DNA of 64,000 nucleotides. It comes from Kineothrix sp. IPX-CK (GTDB taxonomy: Bacteria > Bacillota > Clostridia > Lachnospirales > Lachnospiraceae). Where the stretch lies: positions 310,001 to 374,000 of the forward strand of contig NZ_CP146256.1 in NCBI RefSeq assembly GCF_039134705.1, written 5' to 3'. Position 1 is the first letter of the stretch; each line of letters starts with the position of its first letter. This document shows, in pieces, positions 55,849 through 64,000 of this stretch. A program made the position numbers and the translations under genes. The notes beneath the pieces were generated by a model. The model was given only the letters and a program-made list of their open reading frames with translations. It did not search any database and was not told where the DNA came from.

Positions 55849-57543
55849 ATGAGATGGTTTTACAATATGAAAATAGGTGCCAAATTAATATTCGGTTTTG
55901 TATTAGTGGCTATAATTGCCGGAGTGGTCGGAGTTGTCGGAATTTATAATTTGGATGCACTGGATAAACAATATAATTCCTTATATAAGGAATATGGTAT
56001 TCCGCTTGGAGATATTGCAGATGTTTCCGTTTCCTATCAGCAGGTCAGGGTTAACTTAAGAGATTTAGTGATTGAAGGAAACGGAGCGAACAGCGATACA
56101 TATGTAAAAAGTATAAAGGAAAATGAAGAAAAAATGTATGCCGCCATGGAGGCATTTGAAACTTCTTTGCAGACGGAGGAAGGAAAAGCGGCTTTTGCCG
56201 ACCTGAAGGCTTCTTTGGAAGAGTTCGCACCTATTCAGGAACAGATTGTAAATTATTCCGTTTCAGGAAATCAGAAGGAAGCGATCGTCCTGCTTCGTGC
56301 AGATGAAAGCGCGAGGGTTGTCAGTGAAATTATGAGCTCCATCAATGTACTGTTTCAGCTAAAGGATGACAACGGACAAAGGCTGTCGGAAGAATATTCC
56401 GAAAAAGCACAAAGTACGATAACGACGGTGATAATTATTGTAATTATTGCAATCATCGCGGCGGTAGTATTGGGATTTTTTATTTCCCGTATAATCAGCA
56501 AACCCATTGTAAAGATGGTCGGAATTGCGGAAAAAGTTTCGGCGGGAGATCTGGATGTAGAAATCGACTATAACGCCAGAGATGAGATCGGCGTATTGGC
56601 GGAAGCTTTTTCAAGAATGACCGATAATCTTAATGAAGTCATGTCCAGCATCAATAATGCTGCCGAGCAGGTATCGGCAGGCTCCACTCAGTTATCCGAC
56701 TCCAGTATGGCTCTCTCTCAAGGTGCAACGGAACAGGCCAGCTCTATAGAGGAATTATCTGCTTCCATAGAAGAGATCGCCGCTCAGACAAAAGTAAATG
56801 CGGAGCATGCAAAAGAAGCCAACCACATTACTGAATCGGCCAAAATGAGTGCTATGGAAGGCAACAGCCAGATGAAGGAAATGCTGGAAGCGATGGAAGA
56901 TATCAATGAGGCTTCTATTAATATTTCCAAGATTATTAAAGTGATTGACGATATTGCCTTTCAGACAAATATCCTGGCACTGAATGCGGCCGTAGAGGCG
57001 GCAAGGGCAGGTGCACATGGCAAAGGCTTCGCGGTAGTCGCCGAGGAAGTCAGGAATCTCGCGGCGCGTTCTGCAAATGCAGCGAAAGAAACTACGGCAA
57101 TGATTGAGGGCTCCGTGAAGAAGGCGGAGGGCGGCACAAAGATTGCCAACGAAACGGCAGAGGCTTTGAATAAAATAGTAGAAGGTATTGGAAGTGTTGC
57201 GGAGTTTATCGGTAATATTGCGGTAGCATCCAATGAGCAGGCTTCCGGCATTGCCCAGATCAATCAGGGAATTCTGCAGGTTTCAACGGTGGTACAGACC
57301 AACTCCGCAACTGCGCAGGAAAGTGCGGCTGCCAGTGAGGAATTGGCAAGTCAGGCTATTTTACTGGAAGAGCAGGTTGCCAAGTTCAAATTAAAGAAAA
57401 TTAAGAAATATTATACACATACGGAATACCAAGACATGCAGTCTGACTATGGGAAAGAAAGTATTCCTTCGGAAACAGGAAATGAAAAAAGAAAAAACCC
57501 AAAAAAAATAATACTTAGCGATAAGGAGTTCGGTAAATATTAA
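55849..57543 (+). CDS. methyl-accepting chemotaxis protein with 4-helix-bundle sensor
   Basis: A 564-residue receptor. A membrane helix near 10-32 leads to an extracellular helical domain of about 150 residues (4HB_MCP type, helices rich in Glu/Lys/Gln). A second membrane helix ([21 protein letters not shown]), HAMP and the cytoplasmic hairpin follow. The hairpin tip is [21 protein letters not shown] and is fully conserved. The C-terminal 50 residues form a basic tail without an obvious CheR-tethering pentapeptide. AGGAGG lies 8 nt before 55849. It is the dedicated receptor of this operon. Confidence 0.95.
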   Translation: MRWFYNMKIGAKLIFGFVLVAIIAGVVGVVGIYNLDALDKQYNSLYKEYGIPLGDIADVSVSYQQVRVNLRDLVIEGNGANSDTYVKSIKENEEKMYAAMEAFETSLQTEEGKAAFADLKASLEEFAPIQEQIVNYSVSGNQKEAIVLLRADESARVVSEIMSSINVLFQLKDDNGQRLSEEYSEKAQSTITTVIIIVIIAIIAAVVLGFFISRIISKPIVKMVGIAEKVSAGDLDVEIDYNARDEIGVLAEAFSRMTDNLNEVMSSINNAAEQVSAGSTQLSDSSMALSQGATEQASSIEELSASIEEIAAQTKVNAEHAKEANHITESAKMSAMEGNSQMKEMLEAMEDINEASINISKIIKVIDDIAFQTNILALNAAVEAARAGAHGKGFAVVAEEVRNLAARSANAAKETTAMIEGSVKKAEGGTKIANETAEALNKIVEGIGSVAEFIGNIAVASNEQASGIAQINQGILQVSTVVQTNSATAQESAAASEELASQAILLEEQVAKFKLKKIKKYYTHTEYQDMQSDYGKESIPSETGNEKRKNPKKIILSDKEFGKY

Positions 57544-57595
57544 TTTTACGGCTGCATGACAGAGGGAGTTTTTACAGTTTGGATCAGAGGTCAAT

Positions 57596-58411
57596 ATGGT
57601 TGAGATTACAGAGAAAGAGTTTAAGCAGCTTACGGAATATGTAAAAAAGAATTACGGTATTAATCTAAAAACCGAGAAAAAAGTTTTGGTAATGGGGCGG
57701 CTGCAGGGTGTACTTTTAGACGCAGGCTGTAACAGCTTTACGGAATATTTCAAATACGTACTCGCAGACAGGACGGGACAGGCTGTCATAACTCTGATTG
57801 ATAAAATTTCTACCAATCATACTTTTTTTATGAGGGAGTCAGGACATTTTGATTTTCTGAGGGATCATGTGCTCCCCGGCTTGAAAGAGTCCGTTCATGA
57901 AAAAGATTTGAGGATTTGGTGTGCGGCCGCCTCCACAGGAGAAGAGGCATATACTCTTGCCATGCTATTGGATGAATATCTGGGACCGGAAAAATCATGG
58001 TGGGATAAAAAGATATTGGCCACCGACATATCCCAGAGCGCCCTGGAAACGGCGGTAAGAGGAATTTACAGCGATGAGAGGATAACCCCGCTGCCCGTGC
58101 ATTGGAAACAAAATTATTTTCGCAGATATGATGAGGGAAACTGGATAGTAGAGGGGCGGATAAGGAATGAGATCATATTTCGTAAATTCAATCTGATGGA
58201 ATCGTTCTTTCCCTTTAAGAAGAAATTTCATGTCATATTTTGCCGGAACGTTATGATCTATTTTGATAATGAGACAAGGGATTTGTTAGTGGATAAGTTT
58301 TATAGTCATTTGGAATCCGGAGGCTATTTATTTATTGGCCACTCGGAAACGATAAACAGGGAAAGATCCGGATTCCAATATATTATGCCTGCCGTTTACA
58401 GAAAAAACTGA
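57596..58411 (+). CDS. cheR: chemotaxis methyltransferase CheR
   Basis: A 271-residue S-adenosylmethionine-dependent methyltransferase acting on receptor glutamates. Helical N-terminal domain to about 75 with TNHTFFMRESGHFDFL; the SAM-binding part has WCAAASTGEEAYTLAMLL and ILATDISQSALETA, then FHVIFCRNVMIYFD and GYLFIGHSETINR. AGAGGT precedes the start. It methylates the receptor encoded just upstream and, together with CheB, provides adaptation. Confidence 0.96.
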   Translation: MVEITEKEFKQLTEYVKKNYGINLKTEKKVLVMGRLQGVLLDAGCNSFTEYFKYVLADRTGQAVITLIDKISTNHTFFMRESGHFDFLRDHVLPGLKESVHEKDLRIWCAAASTGEEAYTLAMLLDEYLGPEKSWWDKKILATDISQSALETAVRGIYSDERITPLPVHWKQNYFRRYDEGNWIVEGRIRNEIIFRKFNLMESFFPFKKKFHVIFCRNVMIYFDNETRDLLVDKFYSHLESGGYLFIGHSETINRERSGFQYIMPAVYRKN

Positions 58412-58464
58412 CTGGGATTTTATCTTGGGGGATATTATGAGTATAGAGCCTGGGTGTATGAAAA

Positions 58465-59481
58465 ATGAAGAAAAAGATTAGAGTATTGGTCGTAGATGAT
58501 AGTATTGTATTCCGTGAAGCCATAATAAGAGGAATTGAAACTGATGTAAACATTGAGGTCGTGGCAAGGGCTTCGGATCCTTTTGAAGCCAGAGACAAGA
58601 TATTGGAATGGGAACCGGATGTCATGACTTGCGATATAGAGATGCCAAGGATGAACGGTATAGAGTTTGTCCGCAGGCTTCTTCCGCAGTATTCTATCCC
58701 GGTCATCATAGTCAGCGGTTTGAGCGAGGCCGTATTCGATGCCATGGATGCAGGCGCTGTGGACTTTGTCGCAAAGCCTGTTGATAAAGCTTCCTCCAAT
58801 ATGCAGGTTTTCATACGGGAGCTTATTGCCAAGATAAAAATTGCGGCAGTTTCCAAGGTGGCTTTTCATAATGCGGTAATTGCCAAACAGACGTTATATG
58901 GAAATCATTTTCCCGAAAACAGGATCATCGCAATGGGTGCCTCTACGGGAGGGACCGAAGCTTTGTACAGTATACTTATGCAGCTGCCGGCGGACATCCC
59001 GGGTATCGTAATTGTACAGCATATTCCGCCTGTATTTTCCAGAATGTTTTCAGAGCGTTTGAATAACCAAACCTCATTAACGGTAAAAGAGGCAGAGGAC
59101 GGAGATTATGTGGAAAAGGGCAAAGTCTTGATTGCTCCCGGGGACCGGCATATGCGGATTAACAAATTAGGAGACAGATATAAGGTCGAGGTATCCGAAG
59201 GAGAAAAAGTAAGCGGACATTGCCCTTCGGTGGATATGTTATTCGATTCCGCAGCTAAGAAGGCGGGGAACGAAGCCATCGGCATTATTTTAACAGGAAT
59301 GGGATATGACGGAGCAAAAGGACTCTTGGCTATGAAAAGAAAAGGTGCAAGGACCATTGGGCAGGACGAAAAGTCGTGTGTCGTGTATGGTATGCCTAAA
59401 GCAGCTTATGATATCGGGGCAGTAGAAACGCAAGTGCCCTTATCAGGTATCCCGAGGGCATTGATGAGCATGCTGAAATGA
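58465..59481 (+). CDS. cheB: chemotaxis methylesterase/deamidase CheB
   Basis: A 338-residue enzyme: receiver (VLVVDDSIVFRE, Asp in TCDIEMPRMNG) joined to the esterase domain by a linker near 125-155. The catalytic triad is visible in GASTGGTEAL (Ser), VQHIPPVFS (His) and LTGMGYDGAKG (Asp). It removes methyl groups or deamidates receptor glutamines after phosphorylation by CheA. The start has no strong ribosome binding site, so it may be translated at a lower level or by coupling to cheR 54 nt upstream. Confidence 0.96.
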   Translation: MKKKIRVLVVDDSIVFREAIIRGIETDVNIEVVARASDPFEARDKILEWEPDVMTCDIEMPRMNGIEFVRRLLPQYSIPVIIVSGLSEAVFDAMDAGAVDFVAKPVDKASSNMQVFIRELIAKIKIAAVSKVAFHNAVIAKQTLYGNHFPENRIIAMGASTGGTEALYSILMQLPADIPGIVIVQHIPPVFSRMFSERLNNQTSLTVKEAEDGDYVEKGKVLIAPGDRHMRINKLGDRYKVEVSEGEKVSGHCPSVDMLFDSAAKKAGNEAIGIILTGMGYDGAKGLLAMKRKGARTIGQDEKSCVVYGMPKAAYDIGAVETQVPLSGIPRALMSMLK

Positions 59482-59488
59482 TGAAACA

Positions 59489-59520
59489 ACAGCCGTATGG
59501 CCCTTGGGCCGTGCGGCTGT
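59489..59520. terminator. bidirectional hairpin between cheB and cotJC
   Basis: ACAGCCG pairs with CGGCTGT and, inside, GGCCC with GGGCC, separated by three-base internal loops and a TT loop. It stands between convergent genes and can end transcription from either side, although T runs are poor. Confidence 0.7.
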
Positions 59521-59535
59521 ATCTCTTAAAAGCTG

Positions 59536-60153
59536 TTATAACTTACCGTGAAACATATCTTTATCAAATTCCGGATTAAAGTAATAATAATTTTTGCTGT
59601 CCAGCTGATCCTTTGTTTTTTCCAAAGCTTCCCCAAATCTCTGGAAATGAACAATTTCTCTGGTTCTTAAGAACTTTAACGGCTCTCTGATTTCTGGTTC
59701 CGGAATCATACGAAGCAAGTTATCATATACTGTTCTTGCCTTTTGTTCTGCTGCAAGGTCTTCTGTTAAATCGGTGATGGCATCTCCTTTGGACTGAAAC
59801 TCTATTGCGGTAAACGGTAACCCGGCTGCTGCCTGCGGCCAGAGAGCAGTGGTATGGTCAATATAATATGCGTCGAAGCCTTCTGTCTTAGCCTGCTCGA
59901 TCGTAAGATTCTTTGTTAGCTGATATACCATCGCACATATGATTTCCATATGCGCCAATTCTTCCGTACCGATATCCGTTAACAGACCTCCCACTTCTTT
60001 AACAGGCATACTGTAACGTTGTGACAAATAACGCATGGACGCTGACAATTCTCCGTCCGGACCGCCATACTGGCTGATAATAAGCTTTGCGGTTTTGGGA
60101 CATGTCTTTGTGATTTTTACCGGGTACTGGAGTCGTTTTTCATAAATCCACAT
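59536..60153 (-). CDS. cotJC: spore coat manganese catalase CotJC
   Basis: A 205-residue Mn-catalase-family protein of the spore coat. Metal-ligand helices are LLTDIGTEELAHMEII and AAEQKARTVYDNLL with REIVHFQRFGEAL. The N-terminus MWIYEKRLQYPVKI is a CotJC signature. Its start codon directly follows the stop of the cotJA-cotJB gene with no gap, so the two are coupled. It shows that the organism sporulates or descends from a spore former. Confidence 0.95.
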   Translation of the reverse strand: MWIYEKRLQYPVKITKTCPKTAKLIISQYGGPDGELSASMRYLSQRYSMPVKEVGGLLTDIGTEELAHMEIICAMVYQLTKNLTIEQAKTEGFDAYYIDHTTALWPQAAAGLPFTAIEFQSKGDAITDLTEDLAAEQKARTVYDNLLRMIPEPEIREPLKFLRTREIVHFQRFGEALEKTKDQLDSKNYYYFNPEFDKDMFHGKL

Positions 60154-60612
60154 TTATACGCACGCTCCTTCCCATGGCATCGGGCCATCCTGTAAACAAA
60201 AGTTTGTTTCACCATTTCCGCATTGAGGAACGCATAGTTTGGTCAAAGGATAAAATTCCTGTGCAAACTGTTTTCTAAGTTCTGCACACTCCTGTGCTTT
60301 TTCATGGTAAAGCTTAAGTGCTTCAGCGTCTTTTTCATGAGTGTCTAAATATAGTGTCAGATCATCCAGAAAAAAACTTACCTGATTAATTTTTGTCATC
60401 AATTGTTCCCTTTCTTTTTGCTCTTTTGAAACTCCCAGGCTTTTCAAACCGCTCGCAATAGGATTCGTCGTTCCCATTACAGCTTCACTCGCAAAAAAAG
60501 GCATATTTAAATCTTGGAATATGGTACCGACATTAAGCGCTTCTTCCTGCGAATATAATTCGCCCCACGGCTGTATCGGTACATTTGCAATTGCCAAATG
60601 ATTTTCAGACAT
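60154..60612 (-). CDS. fused spore coat protein CotJA-CotJB
   Basis: A 152-residue protein joining two proteins that are separate in Bacillus. Residues 1-40 (LAIANVPIQPWGELY, ALNVGTIFQDLNMPFF) match CotJA. After a linker of about 30 residues, residues 70-152 match CotJB (INQVSFFLDDLTLYLDTHEKDAEALKLYHE, then a Cys-containing end DGPMPWEGACV). AAGGAG lies 7 nt before 60612. No stop or frameshift lies in the join. Its product should help CotJC to assemble in the inner coat. Confidence 0.85.
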   Translation of the reverse strand: MSENHLAIANVPIQPWGELYSQEEALNVGTIFQDLNMPFFASEAVMGTTNPIASGLKSLGVSKEQKEREQLMTKINQVSFFLDDLTLYLDTHEKDAEALKLYHEKAQECAELRKQFAQEFYPLTKLCVPQCGNGETNFCLQDGPMPWEGACV

Positions 60613-60766
60613 AAAAATCTCCTTTCTTGTCAATACTGTTTTGTAATCAAATGTAACTTTTCAAAAATTACATTATTAGTATTTCCCAAAACGGAGTTTT
60701 TACATTGGGAATGACTTGTATTTTATTTGTACATACCAGGCATAGTTTTTCATTTGGAGGTGATTT

Positions 60767-61936
60767 ATGCTTTTAATAAAGAACGGTATTGTGTATACGA
60801 TCACTGGTGACTTCATAAATCCAGGGAATGTATTGATTGAAGGTGATAAAATAATAGAGGTAGGTAAAGAAATTAAAACAAATTTAAAAGAGGATACTCT
60901 CGTCATTGATGCCGGTGGCCTGTGGGTCATGCCGGGCATAATTGATGCTCATTGCCATATTGGAATAACGGAAGAGAAGGAGGGGATAGAAGGAGATGAC
61001 AGCAACGAAGTAACCGAACCCGTAACTCCTTATTTAAGAGCCATAGATGCTGTTAATCCTCTTGATCCGGCTTTTCATAATGCTTTACAGGCAGGTATAA
61101 CTTCTGTGATGGTCGGACCGGGAAGTTCAAATGTTGTAGGAGGCCAATTTGCTTTTTTGAAAACACATGGAAGAGTAATTGATAAAATGGTTGTTCTGGC
61201 ACCTGCTGCAATGAAAGTGGCCTTTGGCGAAAACCCGAAGGCTGCCTATAAAGAAATGAATATGAGTCCAACTACCCGAATGTCTATAGCTGCAATGTTA
61301 AGACAGGAATTATTCAGGGCAGTACAGTATAAGAAAGAGAAGGAAAAAGCGTTAAATAGTGATGAAGACTTTGAAGAAAATTTTAAATTAGAATCATGGA
61401 TTCCCGTTCTGAATAAACAGATACCATTAAAAGCACATGTTCATCGAACCGATGATATCTTAACAGCGATTCGGATAGCCAAAGAGTTTGATCTTAATAT
61501 GACATTAGATCATTGTACAGAAGGACATATTATTGCAGATGAAATAAAACAAAGTGGTTTTTATGCAATAGTCGGTCCTGATTTGTCTTCCAGAAATAAG
61601 CTTGAAGTACAAAATGCTGATTTTAAGACATCCGGAGTTTTGACAAAAGCAGGAGTAAAGGTGGCGATCATATCGGATCACCCTGTTACGCTTATTCAAT
61701 ATTTACCGTTATATGCCGGCTTAGCGGCGAAAAAAGGATTAGGAATTGCAGAAGGACTTAAAGCGATTACAATAAATCCGGCAATTATTTGCGGAGTAGC
61801 GGACAGAGTAGGCAGTTTAGAGGCAGGAAAAGATGCGGATATTGCTATCTTCACAGGTAATCCGATGGAAATTTCAACAGAAACCGTTTATACAATAGTA
61901 AACGGAGAAATAGTATTTCAAAGAAACAGCAAGTAA
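60767..61936 (+). CDS. amidohydrolase, imidazolonepropionase-like
   Basis: A 389-residue metal-dependent hydrolase. The N-terminal beta-sandwich (IKNGIVYTITGDFINPGNVLIEGDKI) and the metal site GIIDAHCHIG define the amidohydrolase superfamily. Further ligands are HVHRTDDILTAIRIA, LDHCTEGH and IISDHPV. GVADRVGSLEAGKDADIAIFTGNP is the typical C-terminal part. GGAGGTGA is 5 nt before the start. It resembles COG1228 proteins, which include imidazolonepropionase and dipeptidases; no hut gene is nearby, so the substrate is open. It appears monocistronic. Confidence 0.9.
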   Translation: MLLIKNGIVYTITGDFINPGNVLIEGDKIIEVGKEIKTNLKEDTLVIDAGGLWVMPGIIDAHCHIGITEEKEGIEGDDSNEVTEPVTPYLRAIDAVNPLDPAFHNALQAGITSVMVGPGSSNVVGGQFAFLKTHGRVIDKMVVLAPAAMKVAFGENPKAAYKEMNMSPTTRMSIAAMLRQELFRAVQYKKEKEKALNSDEDFEENFKLESWIPVLNKQIPLKAHVHRTDDILTAIRIAKEFDLNMTLDHCTEGHIIADEIKQSGFYAIVGPDLSSRNKLEVQNADFKTSGVLTKAGVKVAIISDHPVTLIQYLPLYAGLAAKKGLGIAEGLKAITINPAIICGVADRVGSLEAGKDADIAIFTGNPMEISTETVYTIVNGEIVFQRNSK

Positions 61937-62032
61937 ATGGTTAGGATTGACGCAGTAAACATTATGTGAGAAAATTTTATATATACGCAGGATTATGGTA
62001 CAAAAGCGGAAGGGAAAGCGGCGAGAGGGAGT

Positions 62033-62710
62033 ATGTATAAAGTTTTAATTGTAGAAGATGATAATACCATAGCAGAGGAAGTAGGAAGGCATTTAATTAA
62101 ATGGGGCTATGAAGTGGAGGCAGTTACCGATTTCGGTGACGTACTGGGGCATTTCGGCAGATTTCTGCCGCAGCTGGTACTGATGGACATCGGCCTGCCT
62201 TTTTATAATGGATATTACTGGTGCGGAGAAATAAGGAAGGTCTCCCAGGTACCGGTTGTCTTTGTATCTTCGGCATCCGACAACATGAATATCGTTATGG
62301 CGGTAAACATGGGCGGGGATGATTTTATTACGAAGCCTTTTGAGCTGGAAGTGCTCGCTGCGAAGGTGCAGGCAATTTTGCGCAGAACCTATTCTTTTTC
62401 CGCTCAGACGTCGCTTATGGAATATAAAGGCCTCTTACTGAATCTTTCCGATATGACTTTGGTATGCCGTAATGAGAAGATAGAGCTTTCCAAAAACGAA
62501 TATAAGATATTGCAGACTTTATTTGAGAATACCGGGAAAACGGTAACCAGAGAAATCATCATGAAAAGGCTTTGGGACGACGAGTGCTTTGTGGACGACA
62601 ATACGCTGACTGTCAATATAAACCGCCTGCGCAAGAAGCTGGAGGGAATTGGTATGGAAGAGCTGATTGTTACGAAAAAGGGAATTGGCTATAAGCTAGG
62701 GGAATTATGA
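62033..62710 (+). CDS. BceR-type response regulator
   Basis: A 225-residue OmpR-family regulator: acidic pocket IVEDDNT, Asp52 in LMDIGLPFYNGYYWC, VFVSSASDNMN and KPFELEVL, then the winged helix with LSKNEYKILQTLFENTGKTVTREIIMKRLW and TKKGIGYKL. LPFYNGYYWC is characteristic of the BceR/VraR-like group that controls bacitracin-type peptide pumps. The gene overlaps its kinase by 4 nt. A matching DNA box lies upstream of the ABC gene at the window edge. Confidence 0.93.
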   Translation: MYKVLIVEDDNTIAEEVGRHLIKWGYEVEAVTDFGDVLGHFGRFLPQLVLMDIGLPFYNGYYWCGEIRKVSQVPVVFVSSASDNMNIVMAVNMGGDDFITKPFELEVLAAKVQAILRRTYSFSAQTSLMEYKGLLLNLSDMTLVCRNEKIELSKNEYKILQTLFENTGKTVTREIIMKRLWDDECFVDDNTLTVNINRLRKKLEGIGMEELIVTKKGIGYKLGEL

Positions 62711-63801
62711 GAGAGAAAAATGAAAGAAGCATACTCGGGAGTTACTTGAAAGAACGCAGTATTTTACTGGCGGCATATGCCATGATCGTACTTGTTTTTC
62801 TTGCACTGGCAGCTCTTTATGGTTATGACAATAGTGTCATTCATATGTTGTATGCGGTGGTATTAACTGCTTTTATTGCAGCCCTTGCCGGGATAATAGA
62901 TTATATCCACTACAGGGATAAGTGTCTGAAGCTGTACGATGCACTTACAAAGAGAGAGGAAAGTGCTTATCATCTGCCTGAGGCGAAGATCCTTCCGGAG
63001 GTACTTTACGCCGAAATAGTGGTGGCAGCGGGGGAAGATAAGAGACGGCTTGTTTCTGAATTAGATGAAAAAAACCGGGATATGGCGGATTATTATACGA
63101 TGTGGATACATCAGATAAAAACCCCTATTTCAGCCTTACGCCTTGTTCTGCAGGGGATGCCGGATAATGAAGCCGTACAGAACACTGAATCCGTAAAGAA
63201 CACGGCTGCCGGAAGCGATACGGTTGTAAAGCAAGCCTTTGAAGAGCTGTTTAAAATAGAGCGGTATGCGGAGATGGCTCTATACTATGCCCGATTGGAC
63301 GATATGTCCTCGGATATGCTTTTTCAGGAATATGATGTAAACAGGATTATTAAGCGGGCTGTAAAAAAATATTCTCTTCTTTTTATCGGCAGCGGGCTTT
63401 CCTTTGACCTGGAGGATTTCGAATGCAGGACGGTAACCGATGAGAAGTGGCTTTCTTTTGCTATAGAGCAGATATTATCAAACGCTCTTAAGTATACTGT
63501 AGAAGGGGGCATCCGCATTTACGGGGCGGACGAGGGCGGAAGCCGGCGCAGCAAAAGAGTAAGCCATATTGTGATCGAGGATACGGGAATGGGTATATGT
63601 GAAAGCGACCTGCCCCGCATTTTTGAAAGGGGGTTTACCGGATACAATGGTAGAATGAACAGAAAGTCTACCGGCATCGGCCTATATCTGTGCAAACAGA
63701 TTATGGACAAGCTGTCTCACGAAATCGAGGTCAGATCTGCGGTCAATGAGGGAACAAAGGTAATACTGAGCTTCGGGCGGGATAGAGATACCATCAATTG
63801 A
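62707..63801 (+). CDS. BceS-type intramembrane-sensing histidine kinase
   Basis: A 364-residue kinase with two close membrane helices (about 14-35 and 40-62) and almost no extracellular loop, as in intramembrane-sensing kinases that read the state of an associated ABC transporter. The phospho-acceptor motif is MWIHQIKTPISALRLVL. The ATPase domain has EQILSNALKYTVEGG, IEDTGMGI and STGIGLYLCKQIMDKL. It starts inside the regulator gene's stop. Its stop lies within the first of two tandem palindromes at 63789-63822. Confidence 0.94.
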   Translation: MREKNERSILGSYLKERSILLAAYAMIVLVFLALAALYGYDNSVIHMLYAVVLTAFIAALAGIIDYIHYRDKCLKLYDALTKREESAYHLPEAKILPEVLYAEIVVAAGEDKRRLVSELDEKNRDMADYYTMWIHQIKTPISALRLVLQGMPDNEAVQNTESVKNTAAGSDTVVKQAFEELFKIERYAEMALYYARLDDMSSDMLFQEYDVNRIIKRAVKKYSLLFIGSGLSFDLEDFECRTVTDEKWLSFAIEQILSNALKYTVEGGIRIYGADEGGSRRSKRVSHIVIEDTGMGICESDLPRIFERGFTGYNGRMNRKSTGIGLYLCKQIMDKLSHEIEVRSAVNEGTKVILSFGRDRDTIN

Positions 63802-63822
63802 TGGTACCATCAAACGATGGTA
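63789..63822. promoter_or_regulatory. two tandem 18-bp palindromes at the kinase 3' end
   Basis: TACCATCAATTGATGGTA (63789-63806) is a perfect palindrome and contains the kinase stop codon. A second palindrome, TACCATCAAACGATGGTA (63805-63822), shares the central TA with it and has a mismatch only at its centre. They may be a paired operator or a transcript hairpin. Confidence 0.65.
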
Positions 63823-63825
63823 ATG

Positions 63826-63898
63826 TGACAAAAGTGTAAGTTTGGCGGCGGAAATGTAAGGCGAAGCGATGGCAGTACATTTCCTCTTTTTTTATAAT
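63826..63898 (+). promoter_or_regulatory. BceR-like box and promoter of the ABC pump
   Basis: TGACA-AAAG-TGTAA (63826-63839) agrees exactly with the known BceR-type site TNACA-N4-TGTAA. A second dyad, GGAAATGTA (63850-63858) and TACATTTCC (63876-63884), lies where a -35 would be. TATAAT is at 63893-63898 with a weak -35, as expected for an activated promoter. The pump gene starts 34 nt further on. Confidence 0.75.
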
Positions 63899-63931
63899 AG
63901 AGGAAAGATTTATGAAAGAGAGGATTTATTG

Positions 63932-64000
63932 ATGTCGCTATTAGAAGTAAAAAATGTAAAAAAAATATATACGACGCATCTTGGAGCGGTAAAGGTCCAG
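63932..64000 (+). CDS. ABC transporter ATPase, BceA-type, 5' end only
   Basis: Only 23 codons are in the window: MSLLEVKNVKKIYTTHLGAV, then KVQ. This is the typical opening of MacB/BceA-type ATPases, before the Walker A motif. GAGAGGA is 7 nt before the start. Position behind a BceRS-type system and its box supports a peptide-antibiotic pump. Confidence 0.8.
   Translation, partial: MSLLEVKNVKKIYTTHLGAVKVQ

Noticed and set aside
48912..59481. Claim that the chemosensory operon drives flagellar swimming
   Set aside because: No flagellar gene, CheC or CheD occurs in the window. The output is left open.

Overview
The window looks like a chromosomal segment of a low-GC, spore-forming anaerobic Firmicute, most likely class Clostridia and probably Lachnospiraceae. 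The signs are strong AGGAGG-type ribosome binding sites, spore-coat cotJ genes, AraC-type YesN regulators with LytS/YesM kinases, a Bce-type two-component system and lipoprotein ABC binding proteins. The assignment comes from family content; no database search was possible.

Layout. 1-4350: the 3' part of an rRNA operon in the order 5S, tRNA-Ala, 23S, then tRNA-Asn, tRNA-Glu and tRNA-Cys, with families of about 19-bp mini-hairpins in the spacers. 4495-5141: a decayed tyrosine recombinase beside the tRNA cluster, the likely scar of an integrated element. 5367-11840: an Ugp/Msm-type ABC importer (ATPase, two permeases, binding lipoprotein), then an RNase J-like beta-CASP hydrolase and the nucleotidase SurE. 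11898-15411: a broken AraC gene, then on the minus strand a small Cys-rich protein, a MerR regulator and a lipoprotein FMN/FAD reductase. The reductase promoter has the 19-bp spacer typical of MerR targets.

15648-33292: a sugar or pentitol region: Zn-dehydrogenase, ribose-type ABC importer, an IS110-family insertion with a candidate bridge RNA, a short-chain dehydrogenase and a ribulokinase. It is followed by a sensory set: an orphan sugar-binding lipoprotein, two YesM-type kinases (the first lacking key ATP-binding residues), a YesN-type regulator and a chemoreceptor. 33501-35794: a two-gene ABC exporter behind a promoter embedded in a 42-bp perfect palindrome. 35801-37990 (minus): flavodoxin, an atypical thioredoxin reductase lacking the NADPH motif, thioredoxin and OhrR. 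38082-48063: an OmpR-type two-component system divergent from a MacB-like exporter with three successive HlyD-type adaptors.

48261-48869 is a TetR regulator. 48912-59481 is a chemosensory operon (CheY, CheA, a large PAS hybrid kinase, a second receiver, CheW, MCP, CheR, CheB) with no flagellar gene nearby. 59536-60612 (minus) holds cotJC and a fused cotJA-cotJB. 60767-61936 is an amidohydrolase. From 62033 to the edge lies a BceRS-type system and the first codons of its ABC ATPase, with a BceR-like box between them.

The best leads for new biology are the flavodoxin/thioredoxin-reductase operon, the sensory set containing a predicted pseudokinase, the three-adaptor exporter, the IS110 bridge-RNA candidate and the covarying mini-hairpins in the rRNA/tRNA spacers.
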